Below are positions 1-6,647 of a stretch of DNA of 8,652 nucleotides, piece after piece; the first letter of the stretch is position 1, and each line of letters opens with the position of its first letter. Below the pieces are notes generated by a model. That model made no database searches, was not told where the DNA came from, and saw only the letters and a list, made by a program, of their open reading frames with translations. The position numbers were made by a program, and so were the translations under genes. Origin of the DNA: an uncultured Clostridia bacterium (GTDB lineage Bacteria; Bacillota_A; Clostridia; TANB77; CAG-508); NCBI GenBank assembly GCA_947628465.1, contig CANQZZ010000056.1:1-8652 (forward strand). The letters are read 5' to 3'.

Positions 1-28
1 TACAAGCATTTATTATTGTTCCTAACAT
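1..28 (-). CDS. Possible 5' end of a further gene (DUF554-like start), truncated
   Basis: Reading down from an ATG at 28-26, the nine visible codons give MLGTIINAC, which then runs off the window edge. This resembles the opening of DUF554-family membrane proteins, which often begin MLGTIVNA. Nine residues are far too few for a firm call. The start lies only about ten bases beyond the T-run of the operon terminator and has just a weak AGAG purine stretch as ribosome binding site. It could instead be chance, or this could be the tail of a convergent gene. Confidence 0.3.
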
Positions 29-36
29 ATTACTCT

Positions 37-74
37 AATAAAAAAGTTGCAACCCTACTTGCAACTTCTTTTTT
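37..74 (-). terminator. Rho-independent terminator at the end of the fab/acc operon
   Basis: The arms 44-52 and 59-67 form a perfect 9-bp stem (AAGTTGCAA / TTGCAACTT) around a 6-base loop. On the minus strand the stem is followed by a run of six T residues at 45-40. It begins about 20 bases past the acpP stop codon, where the operon should end. The flanking A-run and T-run on both sides could let it act in both directions. Confidence 0.85.
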
Positions 75-95
75 ATTTTGAGAATAAGTTTAATA

Positions 96-338
96 CTATA
101 ACAATTTTTCTTTTATATAATTTATAACATCTCCAACAGTAACTATTTTTTCTGCATCTTGATCTGGTATTTCTATATCAAAACATTCTTCAATACTCAT
201 AATCAATTCTACTATATCAAGAGAATCTGCTGACAAATCATCTACAAATGTTGATTCTTTGCGTATTATATCTCTTTCTACACCTAATTGTTCTACAATA
301 ATATCCTTTAATTTTTCTAATATTTCTTCATCTGACAT
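96..338 (-). CDS. acpP: Acyl carrier protein
   Basis: This 80-residue acidic protein carries growing acyl chains on a phosphopantetheine arm in the cytoplasm. The attachment site is visible as DSL with Ser39, inside the typical helix II sequence [14 protein letters not shown]. Length and composition match bacterial AcpP. The start at 338 has a near-perfect ribosome binding site (AAGGAGGTGA, 346-355), the strongest in the operon, as expected for a protein needed in large amounts. It is the last gene before the terminator, 38 bases after fabI, and ends in TAG. It contains no CGG and is intact. Confidence 0.97.
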   Translation of the reverse strand: MSDEEILEKLKDIIVEQLGVERDIIRKESTFVDDLSADSLDIVELIMSIEECFDIEIPDQDAEKIVTVGDVINYIKEKLL

Positions 339-345
339 ATCAATA

Positions 346-355
346 TCACCTCCTT
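346..355 (-). promoter_or_regulatory. Strong acpP ribosome binding site
   Basis: AAGGAGGTGA on the minus strand is a full-length match to the anti-Shine-Dalgarno sequence, seven bases before the acpP ATG. It fixes the acpP start. Confidence 0.85.
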
Positions 356-376
356 TTACATAAGGACCTGTGTTAC

Positions 377-1150
377 CTAAACACCCATTATGTTATATCC
401 ACTGTCTGCATATACTACTTGCCCTGTTATTGCATCTGACATATTACTTAATAAAAATGTCGCTACATTTCCCACTTGCGTTGTCGTTACATTTCTATGT
501 AATGGTGCCTTTTCTTCAACTACTGTTAATATTGAGCTAAAATCTTTTATTCCTTTTGCAGATAATGTTTTTATTGGTCCTGCCGATATAGCATTTACTC
601 TTATTCCTATCTTTCCTAAATTTTCTGCAAGATACCTAACACTAGATTCTAAAGCAGCTTTTGCAATACCCATTACATTATATCCATCTAAAACTTTAGT
701 AGAACCATGATAAGTAAGCGTAACTAAACTTGCATTTTCATTTAGCATATCTAACTCTTTTGCCATCCTGCAAACAAGCACAAATGAATAAGCACTCACA
801 TCATTTGCATGACTAAAGCCCTCTTTACTGGTGTAAATGAAGTCTCTATGTAAGTCTTCTGTATTAGCATGTGCTATAGCATGAACTATTCCATCAATTT
901 TTCCATTTTCATCTTTTATTTTAGTGAATACTTCTTTAACTAATTCATCTTCTGATGCTTCATTTAATACATAAGCTCTGCTTCCTTCAAATTCTTTTGT
1001 TAATTCTTCTATTTTGCTTTTATTTTCTTCACCCATATATGTAAATAATAATTTTGCTCCATGTTCATAAGCTGATTTTGCAATTCCATAAGCTATACTC
1101 CATTTGTTTCTAATTCCCATAATTAATATTTTTTTGTTTTGTAATAACAT
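377..1150 (-). CDS. fabI: Enoyl-ACP reductase, FabI type (NADH-dependent)
   Basis: This 257-residue protein catalyses the last step of each elongation cycle, reducing trans-2-enoyl-ACP. It is a short-chain dehydrogenase with the FabI signatures. The N-terminal nucleotide-binding segment is [13 protein letters not shown] (residues 12-24). The catalytic Y-x6-K is Tyr157 and Lys164 in YNVMGIAK. The substrate-loop segment is [13 protein letters not shown] (189-201), and the C-terminus contains [10 protein letters not shown]. This YxxMxxxK pattern separates it from FabG-type SDRs. The ribosome binding site AAGGAGGGAT overlaps the accA stop codon, so translation is probably coupled. There is no in-frame CGG and the gene is intact. 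Many Clostridia use the unrelated FabK instead, so this choice is informative about lineage and about triclosan-type inhibitors. Confidence 0.95.
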   Translation of the reverse strand: MLLQNKKILIMGIRNKWSIAYGIAKSAYEHGAKLLFTYMGEENKSKIEELTKEFEGSRAYVLNEASEDELVKEVFTKIKDENGKIDGIVHAIAHANTEDLHRDFIYTSKEGFSHANDVSAYSFVLVCRMAKELDMLNENASLVTLTYHGSTKVLDGYNVMGIAKAALESSVRYLAENLGKIGIRVNAISAGPIKTLSAKGIKDFSSILTVVEEKAPLHRNVTTTQVGNVATFLLSNMSDAITGQVVYADSGYNIMGV

Positions 1151-1162
1151 TTTTATCCCTCC

Positions 1163-1970
1163 TTATAAATTTATAAACTCACCCATATTTCTAAATTTTA
1201 AATATCTTTCTTCTACGATTTCTTCTTCTGACATGTTTTGCATTGTTAAAATAACAGATTTTATTTCTCTTTTTAAACTTTGTGATACTTTTGTATTTGA
1301 TTCATCATTATTTGGTTCTTTTATAATTTTATCTATCACTTTTAATTCATATAAATCTTTTGCAGTTAGTTTCATTTTTTCTGCCGCTTCCTCGTATCTC
1401 GTAGCATCTTTCCATAAAATACTACTAAATCCTTCTGGGGAAAGTATAGAATATATTGCATTTTCAAGCATAAATACTTTATTTGCAACACCTATTGCAA
1501 GTGCACCTCCGCTTGAGCCTTCACCTATAACTATTGCAATTATTGGAACTTTAAGTCTTGCCATTTCAAACATAGATTTAGCAATGGCTTCTCCGCTGTC
1601 CTCTTTCTTCTGCTCCAATACCCGGATATGCTCCCTTGGTATCAATGAAAGTAATTACTGGTCTTTTAAATTTTTCTGCTTGCTTCATAAACCTTATTGC
1701 TTTTCTATAACTTTCAGGATTAGGCATTCCAAAATTTCTTTCAATATTTTCTTTTGTTGTTCTTCCTTTTTGTTGAGCAATTATTGTACAATTTTGTTTT
1801 CCAATTCTTGCTAAACCACATACAATTGATTTATCATCTTTAAAATTTCTATCTCCATGTAATTCTATAAAATCATCAAATATTTCATTAATATACTCAA
1901 GTGCAGTTTTTCTTTTAGGATTTCTTGCAATTTCAACTCTCTCCCAAGCAGATAATTTTTTATCTTTCAT
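1163..1970 (-). CDS. accA: Acetyl-CoA carboxylase carboxyltransferase, alpha subunit; one +1 recoding site
   Basis: With AccD this subunit transfers the carboxyl group from carboxybiotin on AccB to acetyl-CoA. The crotonase-fold core is clear: [17 protein letters not shown] (residues 109-125), then [13 protein letters not shown] and [11 protein letters not shown]. After Gln125 the reading frame meets CGG and would stop five codons later (R R S H C stop). Skipping the C at 1595 reads GGA (Gly126) and continues [16 protein letters not shown] to a TAA at 1163, matching the family GQ(S/G)EAIA region. The product is then 268 residues, normal for Firmicute AccA. I choose the ATG at 1970 because AAGGGATGAG lies seven bases upstream; an in-frame ATG at 1982 would give 272 residues but has poor spacing. 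It lies 12 bases before fabI. Confidence 0.93.
1592..1595 (-). other. In-frame CGGA, +1 recoding site in accA
   Basis: The minus strand reads CAG CGG AGA in frame 0, leading to a TAA five codons later. Dropping the C at 1595 gives CAG GGA GAA (Q-G-E) and restores the conserved GQ-G-EAIA core. Codon counts on either side (129 from the 1982 ATG, then 144 including the stop) join exactly with one base skipped. Confidence 0.88.
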
Positions 1971-1977
1971 TTTTAAT

Positions 1978-1987
1978 CTCATCCCTT
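1978..1987 (-). promoter_or_regulatory. accA ribosome binding site AAGGGATGAG
   Basis: It sits seven bases before the ATG at 1970. The same AAGGGATGA core precedes fabZ and accB at similar spacing. The ATG at 1982 is embedded in this motif, which argues that 1970 is the used start. Confidence 0.55.
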
Positions 1988-2011
1988 CCCACTTAAGATT
2001 ACCGACGCAAG

Positions 2012-2028
2012 ACGTATCTTATTTTTTG
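2012..2028. repeat. Short intergenic repeat, copy 1 (accD-accA gap)
   Basis: The plus-strand 17-mer ACGTATCTTATTTTTTG differs at one base from the 17-mer at 4245-4261 in the accC-fabZ gap. Both lie between operon genes, 12-22 bases below a stop codon and upstream of the next ribosome binding site. Function is unknown. Confidence 0.5.
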
Positions 2029-2039
2029 CCTTCTTTACC

Positions 2040-2876
2040 TCATTTATGGAACTGTATTAGATTATAAATAGTATCTTTTAAATCTTTTCTTTCAACTATT
2101 TTATCTATAAATCCATGTTCTAATAAAAATTCAGCTGTTTGAAATCCTTCTGGCAAAGTTTCTCCAATTGTTTGACTAATTACTCTTTGCCCTGCAAATC
2201 CAATCATTGCACCCGGCTCAGCTAAAACTATATCTCCTAAACTTGCAAATGATGCAGTTACTCCTCCATAAGTTGGATCTGTTAAAACAGAAATATACAG
2301 CAAGCCTGCTTCATCAAGTTTGGTAAGTGCTGAAGTTGTTTTTGCCATTTGCATCAAAGAAATTATACCTTCCTGCATTCTAGCTCCACCAGATATACAA
2401 AAAATTATAAGTGGAAGTTTTCTTTCTATTGCTTGTTCTATAGAATATGTAATCTTTTCTCCAACTACAACTCCCATACTGCCCATTAAAAATCCACTGT
2501 CCATTATACAAATTACAACTTCCTTACCATTTATTTTGCCAGTTCCACACGCTACCGCTTCTTGAATACCTGTTTTTTCTCTTAAAGATTTCAATTTCTT
2601 TGGATAATCTTCTAATTGCAATGGATTTGTTGTTTCTATATCTAAATCAAATCTTTTATATGTACCATCATCAATAATTAACTCTAACCTTTTATTTATA
2701 TGCATTCTAAAATAGTGACCACAATTTGGACAAATACTTAAGTTTTCTTTTAATACATCTTTGTATATTATTTCTTTACATTTATCACATTTAACCCATT
2801 TCCCAACAGGTATGTCGATTTTCACATTTCTATTTTTAGCAGATGGCTCTCTTTTTTTTATTTTATCTACAATCAT
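2040..2876 (-). CDS. accD: Acetyl-CoA carboxylase carboxyltransferase, beta subunit
   Basis: This 278-residue protein is the AccA partner in the carboxyltransferase. An N-terminal zinc ribbon is visible as Cys30, Cys33, Cys49 and Cys52 (CDKC and CPNC). The carboxyltransferase core includes [11 protein letters not shown], the oxyanion segment SGGARMQEG and [12 protein letters not shown]. Its C-terminus (LIQFHK) is near the usual end. The ATG shares one base with the accC stop (TAATG), indicating tight translational coupling with accC. No in-frame CGG occurs and the gene is intact. A 57- to 69-base gap with a short repeat separates it from accA. Confidence 0.96.
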   Translation of the reverse strand: MIVDKIKKREPSAKNRNVKIDIPVGKWVKCDKCKEIIYKDVLKENLSICPNCGHYFRMHINKRLELIIDDGTYKRFDLDIETTNPLQLEDYPKKLKSLREKTGIQEAVACGTGKINGKEVVICIMDSGFLMGSMGVVVGEKITYSIEQAIERKLPLIIFCISGGARMQEGIISLMQMAKTTSALTKLDEAGLLYISVLTDPTYGGVTASFASLGDIVLAEPGAMIGFAGQRVISQTIGETLPEGFQTAEFLLEHGFIDKIVERKDLKDTIYNLIQFHK

Positions 2877-4220
2877 TATTTATTCCTCATTTCTTCTTCT
2901 AAAAAGGAAGTATCAAAATATCCTCTAATAAAATTAGGGTTTTTTATAATTTTAAATAAAAAATCTGCATTAGTATCAACACCATCAATTACTAATTCTT
3001 CTAATGCTCTTTTCATTTTGCTGATTGCTTCATTTCTATTTTGACCATGAACAATTATTTTTGCTATCATAGAATCGTAATTTGGTGGAATTGTATATCC
3101 TTCATATATTGCTGTATCTATTCTTATACCATTTCCACCTGGAAGATTAATTCCTGTAATTTTTCCGAGGACATGGCATAAAATTTTTACTTGGATTTTC
3201 AGCATTTATTCTACATTCAATTGAATGTCCTTTAAATTTAATTTCTTTTTGTTTTAATTTTAAGCTTTCTCCAGCAGCTATTTTTATTTGCTCCTTTACT
3301 ATATCTAATCCAGTACGCATTTCTGTAATTGGATGTTCTACTTGGATTCTTGTATTCATTTCCATAAAGTAAAAATTCTTATCGTTATCTACTAAAAACT
3401 CTACTGTCCCACAGCTTGTATAACCAGCTATCTTTGCTACCTTTATTGCTACATCTCCCATTTTATTTCTAAGCTTATCATCAACAATTGTAGATGGTGT
3501 TTCTTCAATAATTTTTTGATGTTTTCTTTGTATTGAACAGTCTCTTTCTCCTAAGTGAATAATATTACCATGTTCATCAGCAAGAATTTGAATTTCCACA
3601 TGTCTAGGTTTTTTTATAAATTTTTCTATATAAATTTCATCATCATTAAATGAAACTTTTGCTTCTTGTTTTACTATATTATAGCTATTTTCCAATTCGT
3701 CTTTGTTATTTACAATTCTAATTCCTTTTCCACCGCCACCAGCTGCTGCTTTTAGCATAACTGGATAGCCAATTTCTTCTGCAATTTTTTCTGCTTCTTT
3801 TAATCCTTTTATGCTTCCATTTGACCCTGGTATTACTGGGATTCCTGCATCTTTCATCATTTCTTTTGCATTTGATTTATTTCCAAGAAGGTCAATTACT
3901 TTAGATGTTGGACCAATAAACTTTATATTAGATTCTTCGCATATCTTTGCAAATTGAGAATTTTCTGATAAAAATCCAAAGCCAGGATGTATAGTGTCTG
4001 CTCCTGTAATATATGCCGCTTCTATTATATTTTTTATATTTAAGTAGCTTTTTCTAGGTTCTGCAGGTCCTATACAAATAGCTTCATCTGCAAGTTTTGT
4101 ATGCATTGCATCTTTATCTATTTCGGAATATACTGCAACGGTTTTTATATTCATTTCTTTACATGCTCTAATTATACGAACTGCAATTTCCCCACGATTT
4201 GCAATTAATATTTTGTTCAA
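2876..4220 (-). CDS. accC: Biotin carboxylase subunit of acetyl-CoA carboxylase; one +1 recoding site
   Basis: This subunit uses ATP and bicarbonate to carboxylate the biotin on AccB. The N-terminal domain opens [17 protein letters not shown]. The ATP-grasp glycine loop is at residues 161-166 (GGGGKG). [13 protein letters not shown] (224-236) and [15 protein letters not shown] (286-300) are the catalytic and metal-binding segments. After Pro351 frame 0 meets CGG and stops six codons later. Skipping the C at 3167 reads GGA (Gly352) and gives PCPGKITG, the invariant P-G-K-I step of the C-terminal domain, then continues to TAA at 2876. The product is 447 residues, the usual AccC length. The start is TTG at 4220 with GGGAGGAT just upstream. 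It overlaps accD by one base. Confidence 0.95.
3164..3167 (-). other. In-frame CGGA, +1 recoding site in accC
   Basis: Frame 0 reads CCT CGG AAA AAT TAC AGG AAT TAA. Dropping the C at 3167 gives CCT GGA AAA ATT ACA (P-G-K-I-T), matching the conserved SPGKIT motif of AccC proteins. The two sides contain 351 and 97 whole codons. Confidence 0.9.
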
Positions 4221-4244
4221 ATTTTATCCTCCCTTCTAATATTT

Positions 4245-4261
4245 ACGTAGCTTATTTTTTG
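4245..4261. repeat. Short intergenic repeat, copy 2 (fabZ-accC gap)
   Basis: ACGTAGCTTATTTTTTG matches the element at 2012-2028 in 16 of 17 bases. Here ACGTA (4245-4249) and the TACGT at 4262-4266 could form a weak 5-bp hairpin just after the fabZ stop codon. Confidence 0.5.
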
Positions 4262-4267
4262 TACGTC

Positions 4268-4690
4268 CTATACTAAAGCAAATGTAAGCTCACCCTTAGC
4301 TGCAATTTTTCCTTCAACTGTTGCAACAGCTTCACCTACTCCTATAGGTCCTTTTCTTTTTATGATTTTTACCTCTAGTTTTAGTTTATCTCCCGGTACC
4401 ACCATTTTCTTAAATTTCATTTTATCAATTCCACCAAATAAAGCATTTTTTCCTTTGTTTTCTTCCATTGATAATATTGCAACTGCTCCTGTTTGAGCAA
4501 GTGACTCACATATTAGAACTCCTGGCATTATTGGGTTTCCTGGAAAGTGTCCCTTAAAGTACCATTCCTCTTCATTTACATATTTATATGCTATAGCACT
4601 TTCTCCCGGAATATATTCTTCTACTTCATCTATCATCAAAAAAGGCTCTCTTTGTGGTATTATTTCTTTTATTTCATCTTTATTTAACAT
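4268..4690 (-). CDS. fabZ: 3-hydroxyacyl-ACP dehydratase
   Basis: This 140-residue hotdog-fold enzyme removes water from 3-hydroxyacyl-ACP to give trans-2-enoyl-ACP, between the FabG and FabI steps. The active-site His48 lies in FKGHFPGNPIMPGV and the catalytic Glu62 in LICESLAQTG, spaced as in the family. The opening IIPQREPFLMIDEV is typical. The start at 4690 is supported by AAGGGATGAT five bases upstream. It contains no in-frame CGG and is intact. A 47-base gap precedes accC. Confidence 0.97.
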   Translation of the reverse strand: MLNKDEIKEIIPQREPFLMIDEVEEYIPGESAIAYKYVNEEEWYFKGHFPGNPIMPGVLICESLAQTGAVAILSMEENKGKNALFGGIDKMKFKKMVVPGDKLKLEVKIIKRKGPIGVGEAVATVEGKIAAKGELTFALV

Positions 4691-4695
4691 ACTGC

Positions 4696-4705
4696 ATCAT
4701 CCCTT
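4696..4705 (-). promoter_or_regulatory. fabZ ribosome binding site AAGGGATGAT
   Basis: It lies five bases before the fabZ ATG. It is the same motif that precedes accA and accB and sets the pattern used to choose their starts. Confidence 0.6.
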
Positions 4706-4715
4706 CCAATTGATT

Positions 4716-4732
4716 TTTAACAATGCCAAATG
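4716..4732. repeat. Short intergenic repeat, copy 1 (accB-fabZ gap)
   Basis: TTTAACAATGCCAAATG matches 6611-6627 in 16 of 17 bases. The local palindrome TGCCA-AA-TGGCA (4724-4735) overlaps it. It lies just past the accB stop codon, as copy 2 lies just past the fabG stop. Confidence 0.5.
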
Positions 4733-4749
4733 GCAATTATTTTTTTGAA

Positions 4750-5205
4750 TTATTCTACTCTAAATAATGGTGTGCCATATTCAACAACACTTCCATCTTC
4801 TACTAGAATCTCTGTTAATTTTCCAGAATATTCAGATTGTATTTCATTCATAAGTTTCATTGCTTCTATTATGCAAAGTGTGTCACCTTTTTTTATTTCT
4901 TTTCCTATTTCAACATAAGGTTCAGATGTAGGAGAAGGTTTTATATAAAATGTTCCAACCATTGGTGATTTTACGATATTGCCTTTTTCTTCTATCACTT
5001 TTTCTTGCTCTATTTCTTCTTTATTCGTATTATCATTTTTTACGTAGTCTTCCGCATTATTTTGTATTCTACTCTCAACCACTATCCCTTTTTGATTTTC
5101 TTTTTTCATGCTTATTTTAGTTCCATCTGGAAAATCAATATCAATAGAAGTAAGTTTAGAGCTCCCCATGTCGTCCATTAATTGTTTTATTTTTTCATAT
5201 TCCAT
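4750..5205 (-). CDS. accB: Biotin carboxyl carrier protein of acetyl-CoA carboxylase
   Basis: This carrier shuttles the carboxyl group from AccC to AccA/AccD on a covalently bound biotin. The C-terminal biotinyl domain has the signature EAMKLMNE with biotinylated Lys117, after the conserved SPMVGTFY and SPTSEPYVEIGKEIKKGD. A Lys/Glu/Asn-rich linker separates it from the N-terminal domain, as usual. The product is 151 residues from the ATG at 5205, which has AAGGGATGAT seven bases upstream. The ATG at 5217 (155 residues) lies inside that motif and is less likely. No in-frame CGG occurs. The birA gene at the operon head encodes the ligase expected to modify it. Confidence 0.95.
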   Translation of the reverse strand: MEYEKIKQLMDDMGSSKLTSIDIDFPDGTKISMKKENQKGIVVESRIQNNAEDYVKNDNTNKEEIEQEKVIEEKGNIVKSPMVGTFYIKPSPTSEPYVEIGKEIKKGDTLCIIEAMKLMNEIQSEYSGKLTEILVEDGSVVEYGTPLFRVE

Positions 5206-5212
5206 TTTTGCA

Positions 5213-5222
5213 ATCATCCCTT
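5213..5222 (-). promoter_or_regulatory. accB ribosome binding site AAGGGATGAT
   Basis: It is seven bases before the ATG at 5205 and overlaps the alternative ATG at 5217. Position and sequence closely parallel the accA arrangement. Confidence 0.55.
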
Positions 5223-5243
5223 TCTAAATATATAATTTTCAAC

Positions 5244-6486
5244 TTATTTATCATCATACTTTTTAAGTATTATGCTTGCATTGTGTCCGCCAAATCCTAG
5301 AGAGTTTGACATTACTATATTTATTTCTGCTTTTCTTGGCTCATTTGGAACAATATCTAAATCGCATTCTTCGTCTTTTATTTTATAGTTTATTGTAGGT
5401 GGTACTATTCCTTCTTCAATTGCTTTAATACTAATTACTGCTTCAACTGCTCCTGCTGCTCCTAATAAATGTCCAGTATTACCTTTTGTAGAGCTTACCA
5501 TTACTGTTTTACTTGCACTACCTAATGCCTTTTTTATTGCTAATGTTTCTGTTGAATCATTTAAACTTGTAGATGTTCCATGTGCATTTATATAATCAAT
5601 ATCTTCTGGTTTTATATTGGCATCTTTTATTGCCCTTTGCATAGCTCTTGCTCCACCTTCGCCATCTGGTGCAGGTGAAGTTATATGATATGCGTCAGAT
5701 GTTGCTCCAAATCCAATTACCTCAGCATATATTTTTGCACCTCTTTTTTTTGCATGTTCTAATTCCTCTAATACAATCATTCCTGCTCCTTCACCCATTA
5801 CAAATCCATTTCTTTCTTTATCAAATGGTATGCTTGCTCTTGTTTTATCATCAGAACGAGACAATGCTTTCATATTTTCAAAGCCTGCAATTCCAACTTC
5901 GCAAATTGCTGCTTCTGTACCTCCTGCAATTACTGCATCTTCGTATCCATATTTTATTGTTTTGTAGCTTTCGCCTATTGCATGCGTAGATGACGCACAA
6001 GCTGTTACTATTGAAATAGATTCACCTTTTAATCCTAGTTCAATTGCAATATTTCCAGCTGGCATATTTGCAATTGTCATAGGTATGAACATTGGAGAAA
6101 CTCTTGAATGTCCTTTCTGAAAATTTACTTCACATTGATTTTGCATTGTAATAAGTCCACCTATTCCTGAGCTTACAAAAATTCCAACTCTTTCTAAATC
6201 TGTATTTTCTTTTGTAATACCACTATCTTTAAATGCTTCTCTAGCACTAATTAAAGCAAACTGAGATGACCTGTCTAATCTTTTTGCCTGTTTTACATCA
6301 AAATATTCTGCTGGATCAAAGTCTTTTACCTCAGCCACTAAACTTGTTTTGTATCCGTGTATTGTCAAATGCAGTTATTTTATCAATGCCGCATTTTTTA
6401 TTTTTAATTCCTTCCCATGTTTCAAAAACATTTTTTCCAATTGGAGTTATTGCTCCAAGTCCTGTTATCACAACTCTTCTTTCCAT
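5244..6486 (-). CDS. fabF: 3-oxoacyl-ACP synthase II; one +1 recoding site
   Basis: This condensing enzyme extends acyl-ACP with malonyl-ACP. The product begins MERRVVITGLGAITPIG from the ATG at 6486, with GGAGGAT well placed upstream. After Thr43 (TAFDNT) frame 0 meets CGG and stops at TGA eight codons later. Skipping the C at 6357 reads GGA (Gly44) and continues YKTSLVAEVKDFDPAEYF to TAA at 5244. The product is then 413 residues, standard for FabF. The thiolase-fold catalytic residues are present: Cys163 (TACASS), His302 (NAHGTST), Lys334 and His339 (KGNTGHLLGAAG). Without the skip only about 50 residues would be made, since an internal restart would lack the first strand. Upstream is the 161-base gap with a hairpin; accB follows. 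Confidence 0.95.
6354..6357 (-). other. In-frame CGGA, +1 recoding site in fabF
   Basis: Frame 0 reads GAC AAT ACA CGG ATA CAA and soon stops. Dropping the C at 6357 gives D-N-T-G-Y-K-T, joining the N-terminal domain to the rest of FabF with 43 and 371 whole codons. The site is only 43 codons into the gene, so nearly all of the enzyme depends on it. Confidence 0.9.
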
Positions 6487-6559
6487 TTTTTATCCTCCAT
6501 TTTTTTTAATTACACAATCAAAGTTTGGAAGAGAATTAGTATTTGGCTAGGCAAACGAG

Positions 6560-6605
6560 TTTGAAATCTATGAGGCGTGCTTTTGCACGTTGATTAGATT
6601 TCAAA
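6560..6605. repeat. Large imperfect hairpin in the fabG-fabF gap
   Basis: The arms TTTGAAATCTA (6560-6570) and TAGATTTCAAA (6595-6605) are perfectly complementary. An inner stem CGTGC / GCACG (6576-6580, 6585-6589) closes a 4-base loop. No T-run follows on the minus strand, so it is not a standard terminator. It occupies the only long gap in the operon and could be an mRNA-processing or stabilising element, a protein site, or a small dispersed repeat. Confidence 0.65.
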
Positions 6606-6610
6606 TGAAG

Positions 6611-6627
6611 TTTAACAACGCCAAATG
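6611..6627. repeat. Short intergenic repeat, copy 2 (fabG-fabF gap)
   Basis: TTTAACAACGCCAAATG matches 4716-4732 in 16 of 17 bases. It lies about 20 bases past the recoded fabG stop and next to the hairpin at 6560-6605. Confidence 0.5.
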
Positions 6628-6647
6628 CTGATTATCTTTCAAACGCA

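Noticed and set aside
390..2565. Plus-strand open frames at 390-710, 1104-1814 and 2320-2565
   Set aside because: They lie antisense to well-supported fabI, accA and accD, have no recognisable domains, and the longest crosses a gene boundary. They are shadows of AT-rich coding DNA.
6560..6605. The fabG-fabF hairpin as a rho-independent terminator
   Set aside because: No T-run follows either arm on the minus strand, and the operon continues through it.
6560..6605. FapR or FabT operator for fatty-acid regulation
   Set aside because: The sequence has an inverted repeat with TTTGA, but the arms are too far apart and do not fit the known compact FabT or FapR palindromes as I recall them.
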